From positions 186,001-250,000 of the forward strand of contig NZ_JACIJO010000002.1 of the NCBI RefSeq assembly GCF_014206875.1: a stretch of 64,000 nucleotides of DNA, written 5' to 3'. Shown here one piece after another: positions 55,677 through 64,000 of the stretch. The position numbers were made by a program, and so were the translations under genes. The stretch comes from Algoriphagus iocasae. Its GTDB lineage: Bacteria > Bacteroidota > Bacteroidia > Cytophagales > Cyclobacteriaceae. The first letter of the stretch is position 1. Every line of letters begins with the position of its first letter. Below the pieces are notes generated by a model. It had not been told where the DNA came from. It saw nothing but the letters and a program-made list of their open reading frames with translations, and ran no database searches.

Positions 55677-57513
55677 TATCATTCAGCTCTTGCCGGATGC
55701 CATCGCCAATCAAATCGCCGCTGGAGAAGTAGTTCAAAGACCTGCTTCTGCTTTAAAAGAATTATTGGAAAATTCGGTTGATTCTGGAGCTACTCAAATC
55801 CAGGTAATCGTCAAAGAAGCTGGGAAACAGCTGATTCAAGTCATTGATAATGGGAAAGGAATGTCTCAAACGGATGCTCGAATGAGTTTCGAAAGGCATG
55901 CAACTTCTAAAATCAAGACCAGTAATGACTTATTTTCAATCAAAACCTTTGGATTCAGAGGAGAGGCTTTAGCTTCTATTGCAGCCGTCGCACAAGTAGA
56001 GCTCAAAACAAAACAAGCAGACTCCGATTTAGGCACGCTGATCCAAATAGAAGGTTCAGACATCAAAAAACAAGAGCCAATCGCAGTGCAGAACGGAACA
56101 TCGGTGGCGATGAAAAATCTGTTTTACAATGTGCCTGCAAGAAGAAACTTCCTGAAATCCAATCCCGTGGAAATGCGTCACATCGTGGATGAATTTCAAC
56201 GAGTGGCTCTTTCTTATCCGGAAATCGCATTTACACTCTATCAACAAGATTTAGAAGTTTTCAATCTTCCCCCTGGCAAATTAAGTCAGCGGATTGTAGG
56301 GCTTTTCGGTAAAAATTATCAAGGACAATTGGTGCCTTGTGAAGAGTTGACTCCACACATCAATGTAAAGGGCTATATCGGCAAACCCGAAAATGCAAAA
56401 AAAACCCGCGGAGAACAGTTTTTCTTTGTTAACAACAGATTTATCAAAAGCAGTTATCTCAATCACGCAGTTTCTAATGCTTTTGAAGGACTGATCCAGT
56501 CAGATCAACATCCTTTCTATGTGTTATTTCTAGAAATTGATCCCTCTCATATCGATATCAACGTTCATCCAACAAAGACTGAAATTAAGTTTGACGATGA
56601 GAGGACTGTCTATGCAGTCATTCGATCTGCAGTAAAACAAGCCCTTGGAGCCCATCACGTCGTCCCTTCACTTGACTTTTCTTTTGATGTGAATTTTACT
56701 GATAACTGGACGAAAGATCCTTCCAAAAAAGATCAAGTGGACAGAGAATACAGCTACAAAAGCTACAATACTCCAGAATTTAAAAAATCAAGTACTTCCG
56801 GCTGGGAAAAGCTATTTGAAGGCCAAAATTCATCCGTTAAAACCGTGGACCAATCTACGGAAGAAGAACCTGAAGTACTGACGTTCCCAAGTCGGGCATC
56901 TCAGGAAGAAAATCGGGAATTCACTGCTCCAAGACCTGAAGAAGAATCCACTGGCACTACTTTTCAGGTGGAGTTAAACTATATTGTGGCTCAAATGTCT
57001 ACTGGGATGTTGATCCTGGATCAGCAGATCGCCCATGAAAGAATTTTATACGAGCGTTACATCAAGCAGTTGAATTCGGCACAAGGCCCATCTCAGCAAT
57101 GTTTGTTTCCGCCAACTGTCCAACTAAGTGCTTCAGACTTTGCTTTGGTCATGGATATCCTTCCTGAACTCCATAGCCTGGGTTTTATGGTTTCTGAGTT
57201 TGGAAAAGACACGATCATTATTCAGGGCGTACCGGCAGATATTCAGTCAAAAAGCGAAAAGGATCTTTTCGAAGGATTACTTGAGCAGTATAAAAACTTT
57301 AAAAACGAGCTTTCTTTAGAAAACAGAGAGAATTTAGCGAGATCATTGGCGAGAAAATCGGCATTGAAAAGAGGGCAAAAATTGACTTCACAAGAGATGG
57401 AAACACTCGTAGGACAATTATTTGCCTGCCAAAACCCAAATTATGGGCTTTCTGGGAACAAAACCTTTATCAAATTGGATTTATCCAGCATCCACTCCTT
57501 CTTCGGAAAATAG
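55669..57513 (+). CDS. mutL: DNA mismatch repair protein MutL
   Basis: GHKL ATPase of 614 residues that couples MutS mismatch recognition to strand removal. The ATPase motifs are IAAGEVVQRPASALKELLEN (about 17-36), DNGKGM (near 63), TFGFRGEALASIA (near 95) and GTSVAMKNLFYNVPARRNFL (near 143). DINVHPTKTEIKFDDE near 300 ends the N-terminal domain. A variable linker precedes the C-terminal dimerisation domain (about 430-610). I see no DQHAx2Ex4E endonuclease motif; the equivalent stretch reads DQQIAHERILYERY, so nicking activity is uncertain. The rhomboid gene starts two bases after the stop. Confidence 0.95.
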   Translation: MSDIIQLLPDAIANQIAAGEVVQRPASALKELLENSVDSGATQIQVIVKEAGKQLIQVIDNGKGMSQTDARMSFERHATSKIKTSNDLFSIKTFGFRGEALASIAAVAQVELKTKQADSDLGTLIQIEGSDIKKQEPIAVQNGTSVAMKNLFYNVPARRNFLKSNPVEMRHIVDEFQRVALSYPEIAFTLYQQDLEVFNLPPGKLSQRIVGLFGKNYQGQLVPCEELTPHINVKGYIGKPENAKKTRGEQFFFVNNRFIKSSYLNHAVSNAFEGLIQSDQHPFYVLFLEIDPSHIDINVHPTKTEIKFDDERTVYAVIRSAVKQALGAHHVVPSLDFSFDVNFTDNWTKDPSKKDQVDREYSYKSYNTPEFKKSSTSGWEKLFEGQNSSVKTVDQSTEEEPEVLTFPSRASQEENREFTAPRPEEESTGTTFQVELNYIVAQMSTGMLILDQQIAHERILYERYIKQLNSAQGPSQQCLFPPTVQLSASDFALVMDILPELHSLGFMVSEFGKDTIIIQGVPADIQSKSEKDLFEGLLEQYKNFKNELSLENRENLARSLARKSALKRGQKLTSQEMETLVGQLFACQNPNYGLSGNKTFIKLDLSSIHSFFGK

Positions 57514-57514
57514 T

Positions 57515-58306
57515 ATGTTTAGAAATATCACTCCTGTAGTACAAAATCTTTTATTGATCAACGTGGTCTTATTCCTGGTTTCGGGATTTATATTTCCACA
57601 GCTCGGTGACTGGTTTGCTTTATACTACATCAACAGCCCTTATTTTAAACCATTTCAGTTTCTGACTTACATGTTTATGCATGCAGGTTTTTGGCACCTA
57701 TTCAGCAACATGCTAGGCCTGGTGGTTTTTGGCCCATTGTTAGAGCAGTTTTTAGGACCTAAAAAATTATTGATTCTATGGATGGTTTGTGGAGTGGGGT
57801 CCGGAGTCCTTTATTCTGCTTATTCCAGCTATAAAATGAATTCACTTCAGGATAAAGTTGCTTCTTTTCAGATGGATCCTGATCCAGATAAATTCAATAA
57901 ACTGGTTTTAGAAAATAGAGGCTATTTTGACAGAGCCATCTTTGATTTTGTGGATGATTACAGCAGAAATCCTAACGATCAGGTAAAGATCAACAGAGCA
58001 AGTCAAACACTGGATGCAATTGTAAATATTCAGGGAAATGTACCTATGGTTGGAGCTTCGGGAGCTTTGTTTGGAATTCTGATTGCCTTTGGGATGCTAT
58101 TTCCAAATACTCAGCTTTTCCTTTTATTTCCACCAATGCCCGTAAAAGCCAAATATTTGGTGCTTTTTTATGGTCTTTATACGGTTTACAACGTACTGGT
58201 AAATAATCCAACGGACAATGTCGCCCACTTTGCCCATTTAGGAGGGTTGATCATTGGTGGGATTTTAGTTTACTTCTGGAAAAAAGATAGAAAAAGTTTT
58301 TATTAA
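57515..58306 (+). CDS. Rhomboid family intramembrane serine protease
   Basis: A 263-residue polytopic membrane protein. The catalytic serine is Ser182 in VGASGALFG, with His241 in HFAHLGG as its partner. HAGFWHLFSNMLGLVVFGP is the L1/TM2 motif region. An insertion of about 70 polar residues (about 108-178) lies between helices before the catalytic segment. The ATG at 57515 directly follows the mutL TAG; an in-frame upstream ATG at 57422 lies inside mutL and is not preferred. Natural substrates are unknown. Confidence 0.9.
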   Translation: MFRNITPVVQNLLLINVVLFLVSGFIFPQLGDWFALYYINSPYFKPFQFLTYMFMHAGFWHLFSNMLGLVVFGPLLEQFLGPKKLLILWMVCGVGSGVLYSAYSSYKMNSLQDKVASFQMDPDPDKFNKLVLENRGYFDRAIFDFVDDYSRNPNDQVKINRASQTLDAIVNIQGNVPMVGASGALFGILIAFGMLFPNTQLFLLFPPMPVKAKYLVLFYGLYTVYNVLVNNPTDNVAHFAHLGGLIIGGILVYFWKKDRKSFY

Positions 58307-58308
58307 CG

Positions 58309-59238
58309 ATGTACGGAAATTTTTGGGAAAATCTTCGAAACGCCTTCCGGCATGATAACAACAGCCTTTATAAGCTGATTGCAATCAATTTATTGGTGTT
58401 TTTGGTGTTGCTTGTCTCAAGAGTGATGCTCACTATTACAGGCTTTGGAGATGTTTATTCTGCAGGCGTTTCTCTTTTTATGATGCCTGCCTCTTTGACC
58501 AAGTTGATATCCCAACCTTGGGCTATATTTTCCTACATGTTCATGCATGAAGGGATTTTCCATATCCTATTCAACATGTTGTTTTTATTCTGGTTTGGCC
58601 AATTGGTGCACCAGTTTTTAGGCAGCAGAAAGTTGGCAAATCTATACATATTAGGAGGTTTGGCAGGTGCGCTATTTTATGTATTGATTTATAATCTAGC
58701 TCCTTATTTCCGAGGATCAGTGGATAGTTCATTGATGCTAGGGGCAAGCGCAGGAGTTTTTGCAATCGTAGTAGGTGCTGCGACTTTAAGTCCAAACACT
58801 ACTTTTTTCCTAATATTATTAGGTCCAGTCAAGATTAAATACATCGCGATTTTCTATGTAATCCTATCTTTTGCGAATTCTGCAGGGGCAAATGCCGGTG
58901 GAGAATTAGCGCATTTAGGCGGCGCGTTGATGGGCTTCCTTTACATTGTGGAGTTACGAAGAGGAATTGATTTAGGAGTGCCTGTGCAGAAAGTCGGAAT
59001 CTTCTTTGAAAACATATTTTCTAGACGGAAGAAAGTAAATGTCTCCTACAGAAGACCAAAAAGCAGCAGTAACTTTAAGCCTTTTACCAAATCAACTCCT
59101 GCAGCTAAGCCTGCGGCCAAACAAGGAGAAGCTTCTCAGGAAGAGATAGATGTTATTTTAGATAAAATCGCAGAAAAGGGCTACGAAGCACTTTCTAAAG
59201 ATGAAAAGAGAAAGCTTTTCGAATTCAGCAAAAAGTAA
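58309..59238 (+). CDS. Rhomboid protease with C-terminal helical domain
   Basis: A 309-residue rhomboid that starts two bases after the preceding rhomboid gene. Active-site residues are Ser147 in GASAGVFAIV and His202 in ELAHLGGALMG. HEGIFHILFNMLFLFWFG is the helix-2 region. The C-terminal about 100 residues are soluble, basic and Ala/Pro-rich, and end in a small helical module (EEIDVILDKIAEKGYEALS) that recalls DUF6576. Two paralogous rhomboids in one operon behind mutL suggest division of labour, but no substrate is apparent. Confidence 0.9.
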   Translation: MYGNFWENLRNAFRHDNNSLYKLIAINLLVFLVLLVSRVMLTITGFGDVYSAGVSLFMMPASLTKLISQPWAIFSYMFMHEGIFHILFNMLFLFWFGQLVHQFLGSRKLANLYILGGLAGALFYVLIYNLAPYFRGSVDSSLMLGASAGVFAIVVGAATLSPNTTFFLILLGPVKIKYIAIFYVILSFANSAGANAGGELAHLGGALMGFLYIVELRRGIDLGVPVQKVGIFFENIFSRRKKVNVSYRRPKSSSNFKPFTKSTPAAKPAAKQGEASQEEIDVILDKIAEKGYEALSKDEKRKLFEFSKK

Positions 59239-59709
59239 TTAAAGTGGAAATGCAAACCCAAAGCGGAAACCAACCTCGCGAGGATACTGGCTTTGAGCTT
59301 TGAATTCTGTACTCAAACCCACCCATTCGGTCATAGGAATATAAGCGCCAACACCTACGTTAGCTCCTTTATAATTCCTCTTTGTTCCTGCACCATCCGG
59401 ATTTGTATTTTCCCAGCTTTGGCTGTAGCCTGCCATAAAATAGAGCTGTGAAGTACCAACAGAAACATAATATCTCAAATCAGCACTGAAATTACTGGCC
59501 TTACCCACATTTGGGAAAATCTTGGTGTAACTCGGCATGATTGCAAAATTGTCCACAAAAAAATATTCGAAACCTGCACCTACACCAAAATACTTATATC
59601 GCAATCCATAGGATCCTAAAACATGTAATCTGCTGTCTCCCTGAGTCTGAGCAGAGGCCACAAAAGACAAAGCAAAACAGGCGAAAAACAAAAGAATGAC
59701 TTTTTTCAT
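59239..59709 (-). CDS. Small outer-membrane beta-barrel-like protein
   Basis: A 156-residue exported protein with a clear signal peptide (cleavage near ASAQ, residue 21). The rest is made of alternating amphipathic strands rich in Gly, Tyr and Phe (GSYGLRYKYFGVGAGFEYFF) and ends in GFRFGFAFPL. Size and strand content fit an eight-stranded barrel. Function is unknown. Its stop abuts that of the convergent rhomboid gene with no gap. Confidence 0.75.
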   Translation of the reverse strand: MKKVILLFFACFALSFVASAQTQGDSRLHVLGSYGLRYKYFGVGAGFEYFFVDNFAIMPSYTKIFPNVGKASNFSADLRYYVSVGTSQLYFMAGYSQSWENTNPDGAGTKRNYKGANVGVGAYIPMTEWVGLSTEFKAQSQYPREVGFRFGFAFPL

Positions 59710-59766
59710 AGAGGAGAATTTTTAAAAATTTAGCTGGCTTTTTGCAATTATCAAAATGAGGTGATT

Positions 59767-60825
59767 TTAAAGAGCGGCTACTTCGTTCCTATTTGCCAAT
59801 TGCCCACAAGCTGCATCAATGTCCTGACCTCTGGATTTTCTGACTTTGGCAATAATCCCCTGCCCTTCTAAAACGCGAACATACATGTCCACAGCCTCTT
59901 GTTTTGCCTGACGGAATTCGCCCTCATCAATCGGATTGTATTGGATAATATTCACTTTTGATGGAATGATTTTACAGAATTTGGCCAAGGCTTTCGCATG
60001 GCGCTCATCGTCATTCACTCCATCCCAAATCACATATTCGTAAGTAACTTTTCTACCAGTCTTCTGATACCAATATTTCAAAGCCTCTCCCAATTCCTCG
60101 ATCGGATTGCTGTCATTGATAGGCATGAGTCGGGAACGAGTTTCATTAATGGCTGAGTGTAGTGAAACTGCCAAATTGAACTTGACCTCATCGTCCGCCA
60201 TTTTACGGATCATTTTGGTCACACCGACAGTAGATAAAGTAATTCTTCTTGCAGCCATACCCAATCCTTCCGGAGAAGTGATTTTGTCAATCGCTGCGAT
60301 CACATTTGCATAGTTTAGTAAAGGTTCTCCCATTCCCATAAAAACGATATTGGTCAAAGGCCTTTGAAAATAGGTTTCTGCTTCGTCTTTGATAGCCACC
60401 ACCTGATCATAAATTTCATCAGGATTCAAATTCCTCATTCTCTTTAATCGCGCTGTTGCACAAAAATTACAGTCCAGACTGCAACCAACTTGAGAGGAAA
60501 CGCAGGCGGTAATCCTTTTGGAAGTAGGGATCAGAACCGACTCTACGATCTTATCATCATATAATTTAACCGCATTTTTGATGGTTCCATCTTCGGAGTG
60601 CTGCATCAAATCTACCCGGATATGATTGATAGTAAAATGAGTTTTCAATAGTTCTCTGGTGCTCAGAGAAATATTGCTCATATCATCAAAGTTCTTCAAA
60701 GACTTATTCCAAAGCCATTCATAAACTTGTTTGGCCCGGAACTTCTTTTCCCCTTGAGCCAAAAAAAACTCCTCCAATTCAGGTAGGCTTAACTTACGGA
60801 TGTCTTTTTTTGGGGTCTCTTCCAT
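59767..60825 (-). CDS. rlmN: 23S rRNA (adenine-2503-C2)-methyltransferase RlmN
   Basis: Radical-SAM enzyme of 352 residues that methylates A2503 in 23S rRNA and A37 in some tRNAs. The iron-sulfur cluster motif is C115-SLD-C119-NF-C122. Cys340 in AACGQLAN would be the mechanistic cysteine that carries the methyl group. VFMGMGEPLLNY near 165 is the SAM-binding GGE-like motif. A TAnnTTTG match (TAATTTTG on the minus strand, 60893-60886) lies 60 bases upstream and may be its promoter. Confidence 0.96.
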   Translation of the reverse strand: MEETPKKDIRKLSLPELEEFFLAQGEKKFRAKQVYEWLWNKSLKNFDDMSNISLSTRELLKTHFTINHIRVDLMQHSEDGTIKNAVKLYDDKIVESVLIPTSKRITACVSSQVGCSLDCNFCATARLKRMRNLNPDEIYDQVVAIKDEAETYFQRPLTNIVFMGMGEPLLNYANVIAAIDKITSPEGLGMAARRITLSTVGVTKMIRKMADDEVKFNLAVSLHSAINETRSRLMPINDSNPIEELGEALKYWYQKTGRKVTYEYVIWDGVNDDERHAKALAKFCKIIPSKVNIIQYNPIDEGEFRQAKQEAVDMYVRVLEGQGIIAKVRKSRGQDIDAACGQLANRNEVAAL

Positions 60826-60951
60826 GTTGCAATTTAGGGATTAAGGCTGGAAATAGTGGAATGCAATTTCCTGGCTTTGAGTTCGCAAAATTACAAGTTC
60901 TTGACTGGTCTTTACCAAGACTTTGTAAATTGATTATCAAATCTTCATCCA

Positions 60952-61872
60952 ATGAAAATCAAAGTTTGTCTAATTCAGGACTCCCCGGTCTTTTTTGACA
61001 AGGAAAAAACGCTTCAAAAAGTCGAATTACTTTGTCGAAAGCATGTAGAAGCAGGACATCAACTCATCGTTTTTCCGGAATCATTTATTCCCGGCTATCC
61101 AAGAGGTTTTTCTTTTGGAGCAAAAATCGGAAGTCGAAGCGAAGCGGGTAGGAATCTATACCTCAAGTATTACCAAAACAGCTTTGAATTGGAAACTGAA
61201 GATCAGGATCGTTTAGAAAAACTCTGTCAGGAGCTAAAGATTTATTTGGTCATTGGTGTAACAGAAAGAAATCGAAAGAGCGGGAGTTTATACTGCTCCA
61301 TGCTCTATTTTTCACCAAACGGCTTATTGGGTGTGCATCGGAAAATCAAACCGACTGGCACTGAGAGATTGATATGGGCAGAAGATTCAGGAAAGTCGCT
61401 GGTCAGCTTTGATACTAAAATCGGCAAATTGGGAGGGCTGATCTGTTGGGAAAATTATATGCCTTTAGCAAGAATGGCGATGTATCAAAAAGGTGTAGAA
61501 ATCTACATCGCTCCTACAGCCGATGCACGGGAAAACTGGATCGCTACCATGAAGCATATTGCATTGGAAGGCCGCTGTTTTGTCTTAGGATGCAATCAAT
61601 TTTTCACCAAGTCCATGTATTCTCAGGAATATCAACATGAAGTAAAAGATGATCCAGAAGTTATTTGTTCCGGAGGAACTGTAATCGTTTCTCCGATGGG
61701 TGAAATTTTAGCTGGTCCGTTACTGGGTGAATCTGGAGCAGTTTGTGCAGAAATTGATCTTCAGGAAATCATCAAAAGCAAATTGGATTTTGATCCAATC
61801 AGACATTATAACCGAGATGATATATTTCATTTTCAAGTAATTAACCAGCCTTATATAAAAGTTGAAAAATAG
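60952..61872 (+). CDS. Nitrilase / carbon-nitrogen hydrolase
   Basis: A 306-residue enzyme of the nitrilase superfamily. The catalytic triad is visible: Glu43 in FPESFIPGYPRG, Lys131 in HRKIKPTGTER and Cys165 in GGLICWENYMPLARMAMY. The CWENxMPLAR pattern and the GxYPRGxxFG start are those of true nitrilases (branch 1), which turn nitriles into carboxylic acids and ammonia. Substrate range cannot be read. It is monocistronic. Confidence 0.9.
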   Translation: MKIKVCLIQDSPVFFDKEKTLQKVELLCRKHVEAGHQLIVFPESFIPGYPRGFSFGAKIGSRSEAGRNLYLKYYQNSFELETEDQDRLEKLCQELKIYLVIGVTERNRKSGSLYCSMLYFSPNGLLGVHRKIKPTGTERLIWAEDSGKSLVSFDTKIGKLGGLICWENYMPLARMAMYQKGVEIYIAPTADARENWIATMKHIALEGRCFVLGCNQFFTKSMYSQEYQHEVKDDPEVICSGGTVIVSPMGEILAGPLLGESGAVCAEIDLQEIIKSKLDFDPIRHYNRDDIFHFQVINQPYIKVEK

Positions 61873-61929
61873 CCTTTTTGAATTCAATCACCTGAATTGA
61901 GGGAATATGCCGGTGGAATAAGCCTAAGT

Positions 61930-63510
61930 TTACTTCTCTTTTAGCATTAGCCAACCTCTAGGATCAACTTTTATAGGAGTAGTACTGGAAACAAATGTAG
62001 GCTTTGAACCCAAATTGATTTTTTCCAATCCGTTAGAAGTTTCGACCTCTACAGGCATGATGAAATCAATTCCTTTAAGACTTACTACATATCCTGCTTT
62101 GCCTTTCTTACTCACCTTTACTTCAGGAAGATCTGTCGTTTTCAGATAATAATTCAAATAGCCGCTTTGGTCTTGACCGGTATAAGACTGAACAAACTCA
62201 ATAAAATCATTGGTGGTAACTTGATTTTGGTAAGTAAATCGATCATCCATGATAAAGGCCTTCAACATAGGAAAGAAAACCTCATCTCCAAGTATTCCCC
62301 GGAGACCATGAATGACCGCAGCTCCCTTGCTGTAAATTTCGCCATGATATGCCTCTTCTTCTGTGCTATTCGGTGGAGATACAACTGGCTTTTCATTGGG
62401 AATGGTCCTTAAAACCGACGCAGCTTGGGTGAAATAAGCTTCGGAACCACCATGTGCTTCATAAAATAGCCAGTCTGCAAAAGCAGTAAAACCTTCATGA
62501 ATCCACATATCTGCCCAGTCTCCTACCGACATTTTATTTCCAAACCACTCGTGCCCAAGTTCATGATGCAATAGCCAGTCATATTGAACCTGACCCATTG
62601 GAACAAACTGAAAATTATTCCCATAGGCATTGATGGTCTGATGCTCCATGCCGAGATATGGGGTTTCTACAACTGCAATTTTATCCTTTGGAAAAGGGAA
62701 TGGCCCCAAATACTTCTCTTGTGTTTCAGTGCTTACTTTAAGGACTTCAAGAAGCGCCAAAGCCTTCGCTTGGTCTTCCTGAAGTACATAAACATGCATT
62801 GGGATAATTTCTCCTGAGATGGACTCGAAATCCATTTTAGCTTCATGAAATACTCCCAAAGTAAAATTCACATCGTAATTATTGATCGAATAGTCTGTTG
62901 CCCAATGATAAGTCACCTGATCTTCGGTTTCCTTTTTCTCAATCAGTCTACCGTTTGAGGCTACGAAATAGGGCTTATCAACAGTGAAGAATAAATCCAC
63001 TCCATTTTTTGGTTCACTCGACGGATGGTCCAAAGCCGGCATAAAAATCTTTGCTCCCTCTCCTTGTGAAGAAAGCCCCATCCAATGATTATCAAAGCGA
63101 TCCAATTCCCAGGTAAATCCCCCAGTCCAAGGTGGGTTTTGAGCAATTGGAGTTTTTCCACCGTAATAAACTTCTACCTGATCACAAGTACAGTCGATCG
63201 GAATAATATCCAAAATATCATCATGATGCGTGAATTCAACCTCTTCTCCATTCATCAAGACTTTATCGACCTTGTACTCATCTATTAGATTCAGACGCAA
63301 TGTATCCAACTTTTCAGAGGATTGAAATTGAATGGTATTTTTCCCCTGAATGGATTTTGACTCTGGGAGAATCTCCAATTCCAACTGGTAATGAAGCACA
63401 CTGAATTTCTCTTGTAAAGGATCCATAGGACCTCCCCAGTCCCAATTTTGTGCAAATCCTGACGCAAATGGGATGATAAAAAACAGGCAAAAAAAGAGGT
63501 GCTTTTTCAT
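61930..63510 (-). CDS. M1 family metallopeptidase (secreted)
   Basis: A 526-residue exported aminopeptidase. After a signal peptide (to about residue 20, FAQ), the N-terminal beta domain (about 30-215) leads to the catalytic domain with HELGH (316-320) and, 18 residues later, Glu339 in WIHEGF, completing the HExxH-x18-E zinc site. The GxMEN-type motif appears as LGMEHQTINAYG near 280. It lacks the long C-terminal domain of PepN, so it resembles the short leukotriene-hydrolase-like forms frequent in Bacteroidota. It probably cleaves peptides outside the inner membrane. Confidence 0.9.
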   Translation of the reverse strand: MKKHLFFCLFFIIPFASGFAQNWDWGGPMDPLQEKFSVLHYQLELEILPESKSIQGKNTIQFQSSEKLDTLRLNLIDEYKVDKVLMNGEEVEFTHHDDILDIIPIDCTCDQVEVYYGGKTPIAQNPPWTGGFTWELDRFDNHWMGLSSQGEGAKIFMPALDHPSSEPKNGVDLFFTVDKPYFVASNGRLIEKKETEDQVTYHWATDYSINNYDVNFTLGVFHEAKMDFESISGEIIPMHVYVLQEDQAKALALLEVLKVSTETQEKYLGPFPFPKDKIAVVETPYLGMEHQTINAYGNNFQFVPMGQVQYDWLLHHELGHEWFGNKMSVGDWADMWIHEGFTAFADWLFYEAHGGSEAYFTQAASVLRTIPNEKPVVSPPNSTEEEAYHGEIYSKGAAVIHGLRGILGDEVFFPMLKAFIMDDRFTYQNQVTTNDFIEFVQSYTGQDQSGYLNYYLKTTDLPEVKVSKKGKAGYVVSLKGIDFIMPVEVETSNGLEKINLGSKPTFVSSTTPIKVDPRGWLMLKEK

Positions 63511-63537
63511 GTTCCAAATTTACAGGTAGAAATTAAA

Positions 63538-63567
63538 AAAAGGCCGTTTTTCTAAAATTACGGCCTT
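63538..63567 (-). terminator. Terminator after the HdeD-like gene
   Basis: AAGGCCGT and ACGGCCTT arms (63540-63547, 63560-63567) with a 12-base loop. On the minus strand a T run follows, 8 bases after the HdeD-like stop. Confidence 0.82.
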
Positions 63568-63574
63568 CCTAATA

Positions 63575-64000
63575 TCATGATTGATTTTCGAGTTTGTCTT
63601 TGATCTTGCCAGGCAAATCATGTAGTTTTTTCAGTTTCAAAGAAAACAGCACTGCAACCACTCCAAGAAGTATAAAAATCAGCGCTGTGATGGTGACCAA
63701 AGTCATTCCGATTATTCCAGGATTCCAGATCAAAATAAAAGAAAGGATCACACCCCCGATTCCCAACCAAAGAAGAGATTGATATTCATCTCCATGGTCT
63801 TTTAAACTCAAAGCAAAACTGATCCCAACAATGGATTTGAACAAAACTCCAAATCCTACATAAAGCGGTAATGTAACCATCGACAAAGCAGGATTTGTCA
63901 AAAGTAAAACACCAACCATCGTACTTACCAGTCCAGAAGCGAGAAACCAACCCCAATGATCAAGCTGTTTTCTATTGCCATAAGCAAAAGTCAATTCGCT
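63575..64000 (-). CDS. HdeD/DUF308-family membrane protein (N-terminus beyond window)
   Basis: At least 140 C-terminal residues, open to the right edge of the window. Several membrane helices alternate with short loops (GWFLASGLVSTMVGVLLLTN; LWLGIGGVILSFILIWNPG). NRKQLDHWGWFLASG followed by LLLTNP is the HdeD pattern. HdeD-like proteins have about 190 residues with six helices, so the first two or three helices are missing here. An internal TTG at 63994 is not a likely start. Role is unclear; the E. coli namesake is linked to acid resistance. Confidence 0.8.
   Translation of the reverse strand, partial: SELTFAYGNRKQLDHWGWFLASGLVSTMVGVLLLTNPALSMVTLPLYVGFGVLFKSIVGISFALSLKDHGDEYQSLLWLGIGGVILSFILIWNPGIIGMTLVTITALIFILLGVVAVLFSLKLKKLHDLPGKIKDKLENQS

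Noticed and set aside
57422..57514. Upstream ATG extending the first rhomboid into mutL
   Set aside because: The extra 31 residues are polar and overlap the end of mutL in another frame. The ATG at 57515 gives a normal rhomboid start right before the first helix.

Overview
The window looks like a chromosomal, mostly housekeeping segment of a Bacteroidota bacterium. The closest fit is the order Cytophagales, family Cyclobacteriaceae (Algoriphagus-like), but this rests on gene content and style, not on a search. The pointers are TAnnTTTG-type -7 promoter elements, an ECF sigma/FecR/TonB-receptor locus, bacillithiol genes (bshA, ypdA), NRDE, M56/BlaI pairs and many secreted or lipid-anchored proteins. 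Base composition is moderately AT-rich throughout. I see no prophage, insertion sequence, CRISPR array, rRNA or tRNA.

Layout. (1) 1-13.3 kb, minus strand: a tightly packed division and cell-wall (dcw) cluster, read mraZ-rsmH-ftsL-ftsI(PASTA)-murE-mraY-murD-ftsW-murG-murC-ftsQ-ftsA, with ftsA cut by the window edge. Most junctions overlap by 4 bases or are separated by 0-10 bases. A three-copy MraZ box lies upstream of mraZ. (2) 13.6-25 kb: a thioredoxin-fold lipoprotein, a Tet-type MFS pump, an M56 (BlaR1-like) peptidase with its BlaI repressor and a three-palindrome operator, an Old Yellow Enzyme, NRDE and YpdA proteins, a beta-propeller-like lipoprotein, an RluA pseudouridine synthase and a histidine-phosphatase lipoprotein. 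(3) 24.5-29.3 kb: a complete glycerol locus, with a GlpR-type repressor divergent from glpD-glpK-glpF. (4) 29.4-37.6 kb: acyl-CoA dehydrogenase, TPR histidine kinase, a small membrane protein, a secreted alpha/beta hydrolase and a large BNR/sortilin-like secreted protein. (5) 37.8-44.8 kb: an ECF sigma factor, FecR anti-sigma factor, an STN-domain outer-membrane repeat protein, a paralogue of it without STN, and a TonB-dependent receptor without STN. (6) 45-55 kb, minus strand: acyl-CoA ligase, PQQ dehydrogenase/cytochrome c, an NAD(P)-binding protein, a fatty-acid hydroxylase, BshA, and a GH3-beta-lactamase fusion. (7) 55.2-64 kb: a small membrane protein, mutL, two rhomboid proteases, an outer-membrane protein, rlmN, a nitrilase, an M1 peptidase, and an HdeD-like protein cut by the right edge.

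How genes work together. The dcw cluster supplies the lipid II pathway (MurC, D, E, MraY, MurG) and the divisome (FtsA, Q, W, I, L); murF, murB and ddl are absent and must lie elsewhere. GlpF-GlpK-GlpD is a full import, phosphorylation and oxidation route for glycerol. BshA and YpdA are both bacillithiol-related but unlinked here. The GH3-beta-lactamase fusion and the M56/BlaI pair may also touch cell-wall turnover or sensing.

The most unusual region is the ECF locus at 37.8-44.8 kb. The signalling STN domain is not on the TonB receptor but on a protein with 16-residue QxAGxxN repeats and a barrel-like C-terminus, followed by a tandem paralogue. Two sites with the same form, ATAGGGGT-N14-TTGTC, lie before the sigma gene and before the paralogue, which suggests one small autoregulated regulon.
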